The position numbers and the translations under genes were made by a program. A stretch of 50,757 nucleotides of DNA from Egaibacter sp046050465 (lineage in GTDB: Bacteria; Pseudomonadota; Gammaproteobacteria; Burkholderiales; Burkholderiaceae_C). This document shows positions 8,193 through 16,657 of this stretch, in pieces. Every line of letters starts with the position of its first letter. Position 1 is the first letter of the stretch. The stretch is from contig JBJOPS010000066.1 in the NCBI GenBank assembly GCA_046050465.1, positions 1-50,757 of the forward strand. The letters are read 5' to 3'. The notes under the pieces were generated by a model. It did not search any database, had not been told where the DNA came from, and saw only the letters and a list, made by a program, of their open reading frames with translations.

Positions 8193-10001
8193 CTACTTCG
8201 CCCACCAGGTATCGATTGCCCAGGTTTCACCAGCCGCATAGGGCGGCATGGCCTCGGGTTTGGCCAGACGCCAGGCGTTATAGACCATGCGATGGGTACC
8301 CGCTGTCCACTGCGGAATCAGCAAGTGGCTGTGGCTGACAACACGCTCCAGCGCACGGCAGGCAGGCAGCAACTCAGCCTTGGTTTTGGCGCCGGTCATC
8401 TGCGTTACCAAGGCATCGATGGCAGGATTTTTCACACCCGACAGGTTACCGGAGTCTTCCGTGTCGGCCGCCTTCGAGCCAAAAATGTCAGCGTATTCCT
8501 GCCCGGGGTTGTGTGTGCCGCCATAAGCCAGCGAGCTGATGTCGAACTCAAACTTTTGCAGCCGCTGCTGGTACAGCGCGAAGTCCACGGGTCGAAAGTT
8601 CAGCTTGATACCGAGTTTCTCGAGGTTTCGGGCCCAGGGAGATACCACCCGCGCGCCGGATTCATTGCTGTCCAGGTATTCGATTTCAAACGCTTTGCCC
8701 TGTGCATTGCGCAGGGCGCCATCGCGAACCTGCCAGCCAGCATCTTTCAGCAGCGCCTGTGCTTTGCGCAAATTGGCCCGCAGGGATGAGTCGCCATCTG
8801 TGCGGGGAGCCACAAACATCGGACCGAGCGCGGCAGCGGGAATGTCCTTGCGCCACGGCTCCATCAGCGCCAGCTCTTGGGGGCTGGGCAGTCCACTGGC
8901 CTGACAGTCCGTGTTGCCAAAAAGCCCTTGCACCCGCTGGTAGGCGTTGTAGAACAATTGGCGGTTCATCCATTCGTAGTCCATGGCCAGCCCGAGCGCT
9001 TCACGCACCCGCACGTCCTTGAACTGGTCGCGCCGCGTATTGAGCACGTAGCTTTGAAAGCCGGATGGCAGCCGGTGTTTGAACTCGGTTTTGACCAGTT
9101 CACCCGTGTCAAAGCGTTTGCCACTGACCCGGCGTGCCCAGTCACCGGCCGAGAAAAACCGCATCAAATCGAACTCCCCGGCTTTCAGCGCTTCCAGCCG
9201 GGCCGTGTTGTCCTTGTAGATCTTTACGGTGATGCGCTCGAAATTGCTGGTGCCGCGGCGCACATTCAGGTCTTTCGCCCAGTAGTTGGGGTCACGCACG
9301 TAGGTAATGTCCTTGCCAAAGCGCACCGGGCCGATTTTGTAGGGCCCGCTGCCAATCGGGATGTCGGTCACCACCTTGTCGAACGGCTTGGGTTTGCCGC
9401 CATTCACGTTAGGATCCACGCCCCACTGCCGGCTGAACACGGGCAGACCGCCCACGGTCAGCGGGAGTTCGCGATTGGGCTTTTTGAACCGGTAGCGCAC
9501 GGTGCGCTCGTCCACCACGTCCAGCCCGGCTACGTCTTCGAGGATATTTTTGTAGGCAGGTGAAGTGAAAGGGCCCATCAGCGTGTCATAACTGTGCTTG
9601 ACGTCCGCGGCCAGCACCGGGTCGCCATTGTGAAAACGGGCCTGCGGGCGAATTTTGAACAGCGCACTCTTTCCATCTGCGGCCACCTCCACATCGCTGG
9701 CCAGCAGACCGTAGCCCGAGCCGGTTTCGTCCAGCGAACCGGTCAGCAGGGAGTCAAACATCAGGTCCGACAGGTAAGCCGGGGCATTGCCCTTGATCGT
9801 GAACGGGTTGTATTTGTCAAAGGTGGACACCCGCAGGTTGCTGACCAGACGCAATTCGCCACGTTTGGGTGCATCAGGGTTCACATAGTCGAAGTGACTG
9901 AAGTTCGCCGGGTATTTCAGGTCGCCCCACAACGCATAGCCGTGTGCGGCCCATGACGGTGCGCAAACGGCTAAAAACCCCCAGATCAGCAAACTTCGCA
10001 T
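8193..10001 (-). CDS. yejA: Extracellular solute-binding protein YejA
   Basis: Periplasmic SBP_bac_5-type oligopeptide-binding subunit of the Yej importer, and the first gene of its operon. The chosen ATG at 10001 gives a clear signal peptide (MRSLLIWGFLAVCAPSWA, cleavage before AHGYALWGDLKYP) and a 602-residue precursor. The frame is open upstream to 10097, but that region lacks signal character and overlaps the fabI start. Family features seen: YVNPDAPKRGELRL, NPFTIKGNAPAYLSDLMFDS, RFHNGDPVLAADVKHSYDTL, and a C-terminal GETWAIDTWW typical of YejA. It is transcribed divergently from fabI with only 37 bp between the starts, so the two promoters must overlap each other or the coding sequences. 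Confidence 0.95.
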   Translation of the reverse strand: MRSLLIWGFLAVCAPSWAAHGYALWGDLKYPANFSHFDYVNPDAPKRGELRLVSNLRVSTFDKYNPFTIKGNAPAYLSDLMFDSLLTGSLDETGSGYGLLASDVEVAADGKSALFKIRPQARFHNGDPVLAADVKHSYDTLMGPFTSPAYKNILEDVAGLDVVDERTVRYRFKKPNRELPLTVGGLPVFSRQWGVDPNVNGGKPKPFDKVVTDIPIGSGPYKIGPVRFGKDITYVRDPNYWAKDLNVRRGTSNFERITVKIYKDNTARLEALKAGEFDLMRFFSAGDWARRVSGKRFDTGELVKTEFKHRLPSGFQSYVLNTRRDQFKDVRVREALGLAMDYEWMNRQLFYNAYQRVQGLFGNTDCQASGLPSPQELALMEPWRKDIPAAALGPMFVAPRTDGDSSLRANLRKAQALLKDAGWQVRDGALRNAQGKAFEIEYLDSNESGARVVSPWARNLEKLGIKLNFRPVDFALYQQRLQKFEFDISSLAYGGTHNPGQEYADIFGSKAADTEDSGNLSGVKNPAIDALVTQMTGAKTKAELLPACRALERVVSHSHLLIPQWTAGTHRMVYNAWRLAKPEAMPPYAAGETWAIDTWWAK

Positions 10002-10038
10002 GCGACAATTCTGCAGGAAATTTTCTGGAGACAAATAA

Positions 10039-10833
10039 ATGGGTTTTCTGACCGGCAAAAAATTGTTGATCACGGGTGTTCTGAGCAACCGCTCCATCGC
10101 CTACGGCATTGCCAAGGCCTGCCACGCACAGGGGGCCGAGCTGGCGTTCAGCTACGTGGGCGAGCGTTTCAAGGACCGCATCACCGAATTTGCCGCTGAC
10201 TTTGGCTCCAGCCTGATCTATGACTGCGATGTGGGTGACGACGCCCAGATAGCCAAACTGTTTACCGACCTGACCCTGGTGTGGCCAAAGTTCGACGGTT
10301 TTGTGCACAGCATCGGCTTTGCACCACGTGAAGCCATTGCCGGTGACTTTCTGGACGGTCTGAGCCGCGAAAGTTTCCGCATTGCTCACGACATCAGCGC
10401 CTACAGCTTCCCGGCGATGGCCAAAGCGGCCCTGCCGTACCTGAATGACAAGTCGGCACTGCTGACCCTGACCTATCTGGGCGCTTTGCGCACCGTCCCG
10501 AACTACAACACCATGGGCCTGGCCAAGGCCAGCCTGGAAGCCAGCGTGCGGTATCTGGCCGAGTCCCTCGGCCCGCGTGGCATGCGGGTCAACGGCATCA
10601 GCGCCGGCCCCATCAAGACGCTGGCAGCCAGCGGCATCAAGGACTTTGGCAAATTGCTGGGCATGGTGGCCAATGCCTCGCCCCTGCGGCGCAATGTGAC
10701 GATTGAAGACGTGGGCAACGTGGCTGCGTTCTTGCTGTCCGATCTGGCGGGCGGCGTCACGGCGGAAATTACCTATGTGGACGGCGGCTTCAGCCACACG
10801 GCAGGCATTAGCCGCGAAACTGACGCGGCTTGA
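10039..10833 (+). CDS. fabI: Enoyl-[acyl-carrier-protein] reductase [NADH]
   Basis: FabI catalyses the last reduction of each fatty acid elongation cycle and is the target of triclosan-type inhibitors. The 264-residue product has the FabI cofactor motif ITGVLSNRSIAYGIA, SIGFAPREAIAGDF and the catalytic Y156...K163 pair in PNYNTMGLAKASLE, the same numbering as E. coli FabI. The C-terminal NAD block SDLAGGVTAEITYVDGG is present. A GGAGA ribosome site precedes the ATG. It appears monocistronic; 45 nt after the stop a family-1 repeat fills the gap to the convergent acetyltransferase. Confidence 0.97.
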   Translation: MGFLTGKKLLITGVLSNRSIAYGIAKACHAQGAELAFSYVGERFKDRITEFAADFGSSLIYDCDVGDDAQIAKLFTDLTLVWPKFDGFVHSIGFAPREAIAGDFLDGLSRESFRIAHDISAYSFPAMAKAALPYLNDKSALLTLTYLGALRTVPNYNTMGLAKASLEASVRYLAESLGPRGMRVNGISAGPIKTLAASGIKDFGKLLGMVANASPLRRNVTIEDVGNVAAFLLSDLAGGVTAEITYVDGGFSHTAGISRETDAA

Positions 10834-10878
10834 CCCAGCCTGCAGCGCTGCCCGGTCGGGCGGCCAGCCCCGTGATTT

Positions 10879-10930
10879 GCTATCAATTTAGTAGCTACAA
10901 ACCCATATTCCACGAGGGCTGGAGGCACTT
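10879..10930 (+). repeat. Family-1 dispersed repeat between fabI and the acetyltransferase
   Basis: GCTATCAATTTAGTAGCTAC with a GCTAT/GTAGC stem (one T-G wobble), then CATATTCCACGAGGGCTGGA and a GGCACTTTTT tail. It fills the space between two convergent genes and ends 7 nt before the acetyltransferase stop codon. Confidence 0.9.
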
Positions 10931-10937
10931 TTTATGC

Positions 10938-11699
10938 CTAAAAAGACCAGTATTCGTAGACCCAGGCCGTTGTGAACCCGGCACGCCGGTACAGCGCCTG
11001 TGCGGCGAGGTTGCTGGCCTCCACCTGCAAAAAAGTCCGCTCCAGGCCACGGCGAGTGGCCTCTTGCGCCAGCGCTGCCAGCACCCGCCCCGCCAGACCC
11101 TGCCCGCGATGAGCCTGATGCGTGCGCATGCCGTGCACACTGGCCCAGCCGTTGCTGTAGGAGCCCGCTCCAGCAGCCACGGTCTTGCCTGACTCCCGCA
11201 GGCTGGCATAGACGGCGTCCAGCGCCCGGCTGAGGGACTTGACGCGGCTGGCACCATCCACCGGATCGAAACCTTCACCCAGAAAAAGCGCTGCCCAGGC
11301 GGCGTCTGGCGTCGCATCAACGTCTGCCGGGGGTTGTGTGGAAACCTGGCGCATGGTTCGGGCAGAACCGGTTTGCACCAGTGTGGGCTTGCCAGCCACG
11401 TAGCCACGGCGCGTCAGTTCCTGGCGCAAGATGTCAAAGCAAGCCGCAGTTGCAACACGAAACATGGGTTTCATGCCACGGGCGGTGTAACGCGCTTCTA
11501 TCCGGGCGACCAGCGTTTCATCGGCAACGGTATGCGCCATTGGCACGGCGCTTTTGGCGCGGCCAACCGTGCCGCTGTCAAACGGCAAAAGCCAGCCTTG
11601 CAGTTCTTCGACGGCCTCGGGCGAAACGGCGGCCAGCGTGGCGCGCTCCAGGCTTTCGATGTCATCGTTGCTCAGGGTTGCAGGGTGCGACAAGGTCAT
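10938..11699 (-). CDS. GNAT-family N-acetyltransferase
   Basis: Predicted acetyl-CoA-dependent acetyltransferase of unknown substrate. From the ATG at 11699 (MTLSHPATLSNDDIESLERA) it has 253 residues; the frame extends further upstream without a plausible start. The C-terminal half is a GNAT domain with the acetyl-CoA pyrophosphate-binding loop HRGQGLAGRVLAALAQEA near residue 200 and the terminal QALYRRAGFTTAWVYEY motif. The N-terminal ~90 residues (GWLLPFDSGTVGRAKSAVP) match the arrangement in GNAT proteins that start with an extra ATRGG-type domain. It is divergent from the ligase gene and convergent with fabI. Confidence 0.85.
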   Translation of the reverse strand: MTLSHPATLSNDDIESLERATLAAVSPEAVEELQGWLLPFDSGTVGRAKSAVPMAHTVADETLVARIEARYTARGMKPMFRVATAACFDILRQELTRRGYVAGKPTLVQTGSARTMRQVSTQPPADVDATPDAAWAALFLGEGFDPVDGASRVKSLSRALDAVYASLRESGKTVAAGAGSYSNGWASVHGMRTHQAHRGQGLAGRVLAALAQEATRRGLERTFLQVEASNLAAQALYRRAGFTTAWVYEYWSF

Positions 11700-11823
11700 G
11701 GGGTTACATTGTGGGGCACTTCTGGAACCCGACATGCCCCAGCAAACACCTCTACACCTGACCCTGCAAAACCCATCCGTCTCCAACGCCAGCCAACGGC
11801 CCTCACACGGTCTTCGAACCAGA

Positions 11824-12675
11824 ATGCTCCCGCTTGTGCTGGCCTTGACGGGCTGGCTGACCCCGGTTCCACCGGTGTTTGCCGGCGAACAGGCGCCGCC
11901 CCTGATGCTGGCCAAGGTCTATCGGAGTGGGGTTTCGCTGCCGGACTATTGGGTCAGCGAGAAATACGACGGCGTGCGCGGATACTGGGATGGCGAAAAG
12001 CTGCTGACTCGTGGCGGCGAGCGCATTGCGGCGCCGGCCTGGTTCACGGCGGCCTGGCCCAGGACGCCGATGGATGGCGAACTGTGGGCGGGCCGAGGCC
12101 AGTTTGCCAAAGCGGTATCCACGGTGCGGCAGCAGACGCCAAACGATGAGGCTTGGCACGGTATGCGGTTTATGGTCTTTGATTTGCCCGCCGAAGGTGG
12201 CACATTTACCGAGCGTATTGCCTTGTTGAACAGCCAGGTCAGCCGAATCAACCAGACGTGGGTACAGGCGGTTGCACAGGTGAAAGTGGCGAACCACCAG
12301 GCGCTTGCACGCATGCTGAGCGACACGGTCAAACTGGGTGGCGAAGGCCTGATGCTGCACCGCGCTGCGTCGCTTTACAAGGCGCAGCGCAACGACGACT
12401 TGCTCAAATTCAAGCCCTTTGAGGATGCCGAGGCGCGTGTCATCGCGCACATACCCGGAAAAGGCAAATACGCCGGAAAAACGGGTGCGCTGCTAGTCGA
12501 AACACCCGCTTCGGCCGGACAGCCCGCACAACGGTTCAAGCTGGGAACCGGACTCAAGGATGCCCAACGCAGTAACCCGCCTGCGGTAGGAACGATGGTG
12601 ACCTACCGGTTCCGCGGCTTGAACGACAGTGGCATCCCCCGCTTCGCCAGCTTCATGCGGGTACGCGAAGATTAG
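11824..12675 (+). CDS. ATP-dependent DNA ligase, probably periplasmic (LigE-type)
   Basis: A minimal ATP-dependent DNA ligase that seals nicks; exported homologues are thought to act on DNA in the periplasm, for example during DNA uptake. From ATG 11824 the product has 283 residues beginning with a signal-like stretch MLPLVLALTGWLTPVPPVFA. Ligase motifs seen: motif I EKYDGVRG (nucleotidylated Lys about residue 47), MDGELW (III), GGEGLMLH (IV), LLKFKPF (V) and a compact OB domain ending in RFRGLNDSGIPRFASF. An in-frame ATG at 11733 would add 30 residues before the hydrophobic core; neither start has a good ribosome site. It ends 6 bp before the convergent decarboxylase. Confidence 0.9.
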   Translation: MLPLVLALTGWLTPVPPVFAGEQAPPLMLAKVYRSGVSLPDYWVSEKYDGVRGYWDGEKLLTRGGERIAAPAWFTAAWPRTPMDGELWAGRGQFAKAVSTVRQQTPNDEAWHGMRFMVFDLPAEGGTFTERIALLNSQVSRINQTWVQAVAQVKVANHQALARMLSDTVKLGGEGLMLHRAASLYKAQRNDDLLKFKPFEDAEARVIAHIPGKGKYAGKTGALLVETPASAGQPAQRFKLGTGLKDAQRSNPPAVGTMVTYRFRGLNDSGIPRFASFMRVRED

Positions 12676-12681
12676 CCAGCC

Positions 12682-14958
12682 CTATCGACGCACACAGTCG
12701 GCGTAGTAGTGCTTCTTGCCGTCTGCGCCCTCTTCTTCCACCAGCCCGTGAATGTCGGTCTCAAACCCTGGGCACTGGGCGTTGAATTCGCGCGAAAACT
12801 TGAGGTAGTCCACGATTTTCTTGTTGAACACCTCGCCGGGGATCAACAGCGGAATGCCCGGTGGGTACGGTGTGACCAGACCGACGGTGATGCGGCCTTC
12901 CAGCTTGTCAATCTCCACCCGCTCGGTCTTGCGCTGGGCAATATGGGCATAGGCGTCGCTGGGTTTCATGGCGGGCGTGAGGTCGCTCAGGTACATGTCG
13001 GTGGTCAAACGTGCAATGTCGTACTTGGCGTACAGCGCGTGGATGTGCTGGCACAAATCGGCCAGGCCCATTTTTTCGTAGCGGGGGTACTTCTGGCAGA
13101 ACTCCGGCAGGATGCGCCACATCGGCTGGTTTTTGGCGTAGTCGTCCTTGAACTGCTGCAAGGCAGTGAGCATGGTGTTCCAGCGGCCCTTGGTGATGCC
13201 GATGGTGAACATGATGAAAAAGCTGTAGAGCCCGGTTTTTTCGACCACCACGCCGTGCTCGGCCAGAAACTTGGTGACGATGCTGGCCGGGATGCCGGTT
13301 TTGGCAAACTTGCCGTTCAAATCCATGCCCGGTGTCACGATGGTGGATTTGATGGGGTCCAGCATGTTGAAGCCGGTCGCCATCTTGCCAAAGCCGTGCC
13401 AGTTGACGCCCGCCTTGGCATTTTTGGATTCGCCCTTGATGACCCAGTCATCGGCGCGGCCAATGCCTTCTTCGGCGAACTTCTCGGGGCCCCACACCTT
13501 GAACCACCAGTCTTCACCGTATTCGTCGTCAATTTTGCGCATGGCGCGACGGAAATCCAGCGCTTCGACGATGCTCTCTTCCACCAGCGCAGTGCCGCCG
13601 GGTGGCTCCATCATGGCAGCGGCCACATCGCAGCTGGCAATGATGCTGTATTGCGGCGAGGTGGACGTGTGCATCAGGTAGGCTTCGTTGAACAGATGCC
13701 GGTCCAGTTTGGTGTTTTGGGCATCCTGCACCAGCACATGGCTGGCCTGGCTGATGCCAGCCAGCAGTTTGTGGATGGACTGGGTTGAATAAACCACCGC
13801 CTCCTTTGGCCGGGCTCGACTCTTGCCCATGGCGTGGTAGGTGCCGTAAAAGGGGTGGAAAGCCGCATGAGGCAACCAGGCTTCGTCAAAGTGCAGGTTG
13901 TTTACGTAGCCGTCCAGCATGCCCTTGATGGTTTCGGTGTTGTACAGGACGCCGTCGTAGGTTGACTGCGTGATGGTCAGCACGCGCGGCCTCACTTTGT
14001 CAGCATCCACGCCCGTGAGCAAGGGATTGGCTCTGATCTTGGCCTTGATGGATGCTGGTTCAAACTCATTTTGAGAAATAGGACCGATGATGCCGAAGTG
14101 ATTTCGCGTTGGCTTCAAAAACACAGGGATGGAGCCGGTCATGATGATGGAATGCAAAATGGACTTGTGGCAGTTGCGATCCACCACCACCACATCACCC
14201 GGAGCCACCGTGTGGTGCCACACCATTTTGTTGGAGGTGCTGGTTCCGTTGGTCACAAAGAAGCAGTGATCGGCATTGAAGATGCGCGCGGCGTTGCGCT
14301 CACTGGCCCCAATGGCACCGTCGTGGTCCAGCAACTGGCCCAGCTCCTCCACGGCATTGCACACATCGGCGCGCAGCATGTTTTCACCAAAGAACTGATG
14401 AAACATCTGGCCCACCGGGCTCTTCAGAAACGCCACGCCTCCAGAGTGACCCGGGCAATGCCAGGAGTAGGAGCCATCTTCCGCGTAGTCCAGCAAGGCT
14501 TTGAAAAACGGCGGTTGCACCCCTTCCAGATAGCTCTTGGCCTCACGGATGATGTGGCGCGCCACAAATTCCGGCGTGTCTTCAAACATGTGGATGAAGC
14601 CATGCAGTTCGCGCAGGATGTCATTCGGGATGTGGCGGCTCGTTTTGGTCTCACCATAAACATAAATGGGCACGTCGAGGTTTTTGCGGCGCACTTCTTC
14701 AATGAAATGGCGCAAACTCAGCACGGCGGGGTCCAGATCGGGACCTGGCGTGAACTCCTCGTCGTCAATAGACAGGATAAAAGCGCTGGCACGACTTTGC
14801 TGCTGGGCAAACTGGCTCAAATCACCGTAACTGGTGACACCCAGAACTTCGAATCCCTCGCCCTCAATGGCCTGCGCCAATGCACGAATGCCCAGTCCCG
14901 ACGTATTTTCCGAGCGAAAGTCCTCGTCAATGATGACGATGGGAAAGCGAAATTTCAT
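12682..14958 (-). CDS. PLP-dependent arginine/lysine/ornithine decarboxylase
   Basis: Large fold-type-I decarboxylase of the AdiA/CadA/SpeF family, removing CO2 from a basic amino acid for polyamine synthesis or acid resistance. The 758 residues include an N-terminal response-regulator-like wing (MKFRFPIVIIDEDFRSENT), the Orn/Lys/Arg decarboxylase core with WHCPGHSGGVAFLKSPVG, TNGTSTSNKMVWH, the HFDEAWLPHAAF block and the PLP lysine in STQSIHKLLAG (about K397), and a C-terminal domain with LVTPYPPGIPLLIPGE. The substrate cannot be fixed from sequence alone; arginine or lysine are the usual annotations in this order. It seems monocistronic, with 133 bp between its start and nfeD. Confidence 0.93.
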   Translation of the reverse strand: MKFRFPIVIIDEDFRSENTSGLGIRALAQAIEGEGFEVLGVTSYGDLSQFAQQQSRASAFILSIDDEEFTPGPDLDPAVLSLRHFIEEVRRKNLDVPIYVYGETKTSRHIPNDILRELHGFIHMFEDTPEFVARHIIREAKSYLEGVQPPFFKALLDYAEDGSYSWHCPGHSGGVAFLKSPVGQMFHQFFGENMLRADVCNAVEELGQLLDHDGAIGASERNAARIFNADHCFFVTNGTSTSNKMVWHHTVAPGDVVVVDRNCHKSILHSIIMTGSIPVFLKPTRNHFGIIGPISQNEFEPASIKAKIRANPLLTGVDADKVRPRVLTITQSTYDGVLYNTETIKGMLDGYVNNLHFDEAWLPHAAFHPFYGTYHAMGKSRARPKEAVVYSTQSIHKLLAGISQASHVLVQDAQNTKLDRHLFNEAYLMHTSTSPQYSIIASCDVAAAMMEPPGGTALVEESIVEALDFRRAMRKIDDEYGEDWWFKVWGPEKFAEEGIGRADDWVIKGESKNAKAGVNWHGFGKMATGFNMLDPIKSTIVTPGMDLNGKFAKTGIPASIVTKFLAEHGVVVEKTGLYSFFIMFTIGITKGRWNTMLTALQQFKDDYAKNQPMWRILPEFCQKYPRYEKMGLADLCQHIHALYAKYDIARLTTDMYLSDLTPAMKPSDAYAHIAQRKTERVEIDKLEGRITVGLVTPYPPGIPLLIPGEVFNKKIVDYLKFSREFNAQCPGFETDIHGLVEEEGADGKKHYYADCVRR

Positions 14959-15091
14959 GGGCGCTCCTTACCAGCTAACGGATGCAGAAAATTGAAAACA
15001 GGCGCGAAGTGTAAGGAATTAATATGGTGGTCGTTCTGCGTTGCCCCGGATTTGTCCCAGAATGTGGTGCAACGAATACAAAGGAGTGTGC

Positions 15092-15517
15092 ATGGATCCA
15101 TCAACAATCTGGTGGCTGCTCGCGGGCATGGCTGTGGCCGTGGAGCTGCTGACAGGCACCTTTTACCTGCTCATGCTGGCCGCAGGCATGGCAGCGGCGG
15201 CCATTGCTGCCCACTTGGGGGCGGGCATGGTGGCTCAACTGCTCGTGGCAGCGGGAATTGGCGGCGGTGCGGTCGTGGTGTGGCACCAGCTCCGAAAAAA
15301 AAGGGCATCTGACCCATCCGCACGTGACATGCGCAGTGTCAATCTGGATGTGGGGGAAACCGTTCAGATCGACTCATGGTCTACTGATGGCTGTGCAACG
15401 GTAAAGTACCGCGGCGCCAACTGGACCGCCATTCACCGCGCAGGTGTTTCCCCTTCAGCAGGCGCTCACCGGGTTTCCGAACTCGTGGGTAACCGCCTTC
15501 TTGTCGACAAACTCTAA
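15092..15517 (+). CDS. NfeD-like membrane protein
   Basis: Small (141-residue) NfeD short-form protein: a membrane half with about three hydrophobic segments (TIWWLLAGMAVAVELLTGTF, LLMLAAGMAAAAIAAHLG, LLVAAGIGGGAVVVW) followed by a soluble OB-fold half (about residues 85-141, VNLDVGETVQIDSW...GNRLLVDKL). NfeD proteins are commonly encoded beside SPFH/stomatin proteins and are thought to act with them in membrane microdomain organisation or quality control. AAGGAG lies 6 nt before the chosen ATG; the upstream in-frame ATG at 15041 lacks such a site. It ends 18 nt before the SPFH gene, so the two form an operon. Confidence 0.88.
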   Translation: MDPSTIWWLLAGMAVAVELLTGTFYLLMLAAGMAAAAIAAHLGAGMVAQLLVAAGIGGGAVVVWHQLRKKRASDPSARDMRSVNLDVGETVQIDSWSTDGCATVKYRGANWTAIHRAGVSPSAGAHRVSELVGNRLLVDKL

Positions 15518-15535
15518 ATCCAATAAAGGTTCATC

Positions 15536-16447
15536 ATGGAAGTCGCGCTCGTCATATTTGTTATCGCTGTCATCTTCATCACACGGTCCATCAAGGTCGT
15601 ACCGCAGCAAAATTCCTGGGTGCTTGAGCGACTGGGTAAATACCACGCCTCCCTCACACCCGGCCTGAATTTCCTTGTGCCTTTCATCGATCGCGTGGCC
15701 TACAGGCACAGCCTCAAGGAGGTTCCGCTGGATGTACCCAGCCAGGTTTGCATTACCCGGGACAACACCCAGTTGCAGGTAGATGGCATCCTGTATTTCC
15801 AGGTGACAGACCCCATGCGCGCCAGCTACGGCTCATCCAACTACATCATTGCCATCACCCAATTGGCCCAGACGTCGCTGCGCAGTGTCATCGGCAAGCT
15901 GGAGCTGGATAAAACATTTGAAGAACGCGACATCATCAACGCCCAGGTGGTTCAGGCCATTGATGAGGCAGCCCTGAACTGGGGCGTCAAGGTGTTGCGG
16001 TACGAGATCAAGGACCTCACACCACCCAAGGAGATACTGCATGCGATGCAGTCGCAGATCACCGCCGAGCGTGAAAAACGTGCCCTGATTGCTGCATCCG
16101 AAGGGCGTCGTCAGGAACAAATCAACATCGCAACGGGTGAGCGAGAGGCATTCATTGCCCGCTCGGAAGGCGAGAAGCAGGCTGTCATCAACAAGGCACA
16201 GGGTGATGCACAGTCGATTCTGTCGGTTGCCGAGGCTACAGGACAAGCGATTGAGCGTATTGCGGCTGCCATTCGCCAACCTGGCGGAGAACAGGCCGTG
16301 CAGCTGAAGGTTGCGGAAAAAGCGGTGGATGCCTATTCCCGCGTAGCGTCGGATGCCACCACCACACTGGTAGTGCCGAGCAACATGACAGAAGTATCCT
16401 CTCTCATTGCTTCGGCAATGAAAATGATTCACGCACAAAAAACATAG
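15536..16447 (+). CDS. SPFH-domain membrane protease-associated protein (paraslipin/QmcA-like)
   Basis: Stomatin/prohibitin/flotillin/HflK-C family protein (303 residues) anchored by an N-terminal helix (VALVIFVIAVIFITRSIKVV). Seen: VPQQNSWVLERLGKYHASLTPG, FLVPFIDRVAYRH, the SPFH core (residues ~25-190) with LRSVIGKLELDKTFEERDII, and a long C-terminal Ala/Glu/Gln/Lys coiled coil (AEREKRALIAASEGRRQEQI). The pairing with nfeD supports a QmcA/paraslipin assignment rather than HflC, which would accompany HflK. AAAGG precedes the ATG. Confidence 0.92.
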   Translation: MEVALVIFVIAVIFITRSIKVVPQQNSWVLERLGKYHASLTPGLNFLVPFIDRVAYRHSLKEVPLDVPSQVCITRDNTQLQVDGILYFQVTDPMRASYGSSNYIIAITQLAQTSLRSVIGKLELDKTFEERDIINAQVVQAIDEAALNWGVKVLRYEIKDLTPPKEILHAMQSQITAEREKRALIAASEGRRQEQINIATGEREAFIARSEGEKQAVINKAQGDAQSILSVAEATGQAIERIAAAIRQPGGEQAVQLKVAEKAVDAYSRVASDATTTLVVPSNMTEVSSLIASAMKMIHAQKT

Positions 16448-16478
16448 CAGCATCACCCTGATACAATCGTCCGCGCTG

Positions 16479-16569
16479 GGAGCGGTGGATGAGTGGTTTA
16501 AGTCGCACGCCTGGAAAGCGTGTGAGGGTTAATAGCCCTCCGCGGGTTCGAATCCCGCCTGCTCCGCCA
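16479..16569 (+). tRNA. tRNA-Ser (GGA anticodon)
   Basis: A complete class II tRNA: acceptor stem GGAGCGG (16479-16485) pairs with CTGCTCC (16559-16565), G discriminator and encoded CCA (16567-16569). The anticodon arm CACGC-CTGGAAA-GCGTG places GGA at 16513-16515, decoding UCC/UCU. A long variable arm and the T arm CGGGTTCGAATCCCG confirm tRNA-Ser. It begins 31 nt after the SPFH gene; TACAAT at about 16462-16467 could serve as a -10 element, but I see no good -35. Confidence 0.97.
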
Positions 16570-16657
16570 GCCTGCAGGTAAAAAGCCCGAGAGGGGCGAA
16601 ACAGTTTTGGTCGCTCTGACCGTGACAAAAATACAAGACCTCCTCAGAGTCTATTTT

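Noticed and set aside
10002..10097. Longer YejA N-terminus starting at 10097
   Set aside because: It would overlap the fabI start and put 32 residues before a clear signal peptide; the ATG at 10001 is better.
16404..16628. Minus-strand ORF of 74 codons covering tRNA-Ser (AGGIRTRGGLL...)
   Set aside because: This is the well-known spurious ORF produced by translating the complement of a tRNA; no ribosome site and it overlaps the tRNA completely.
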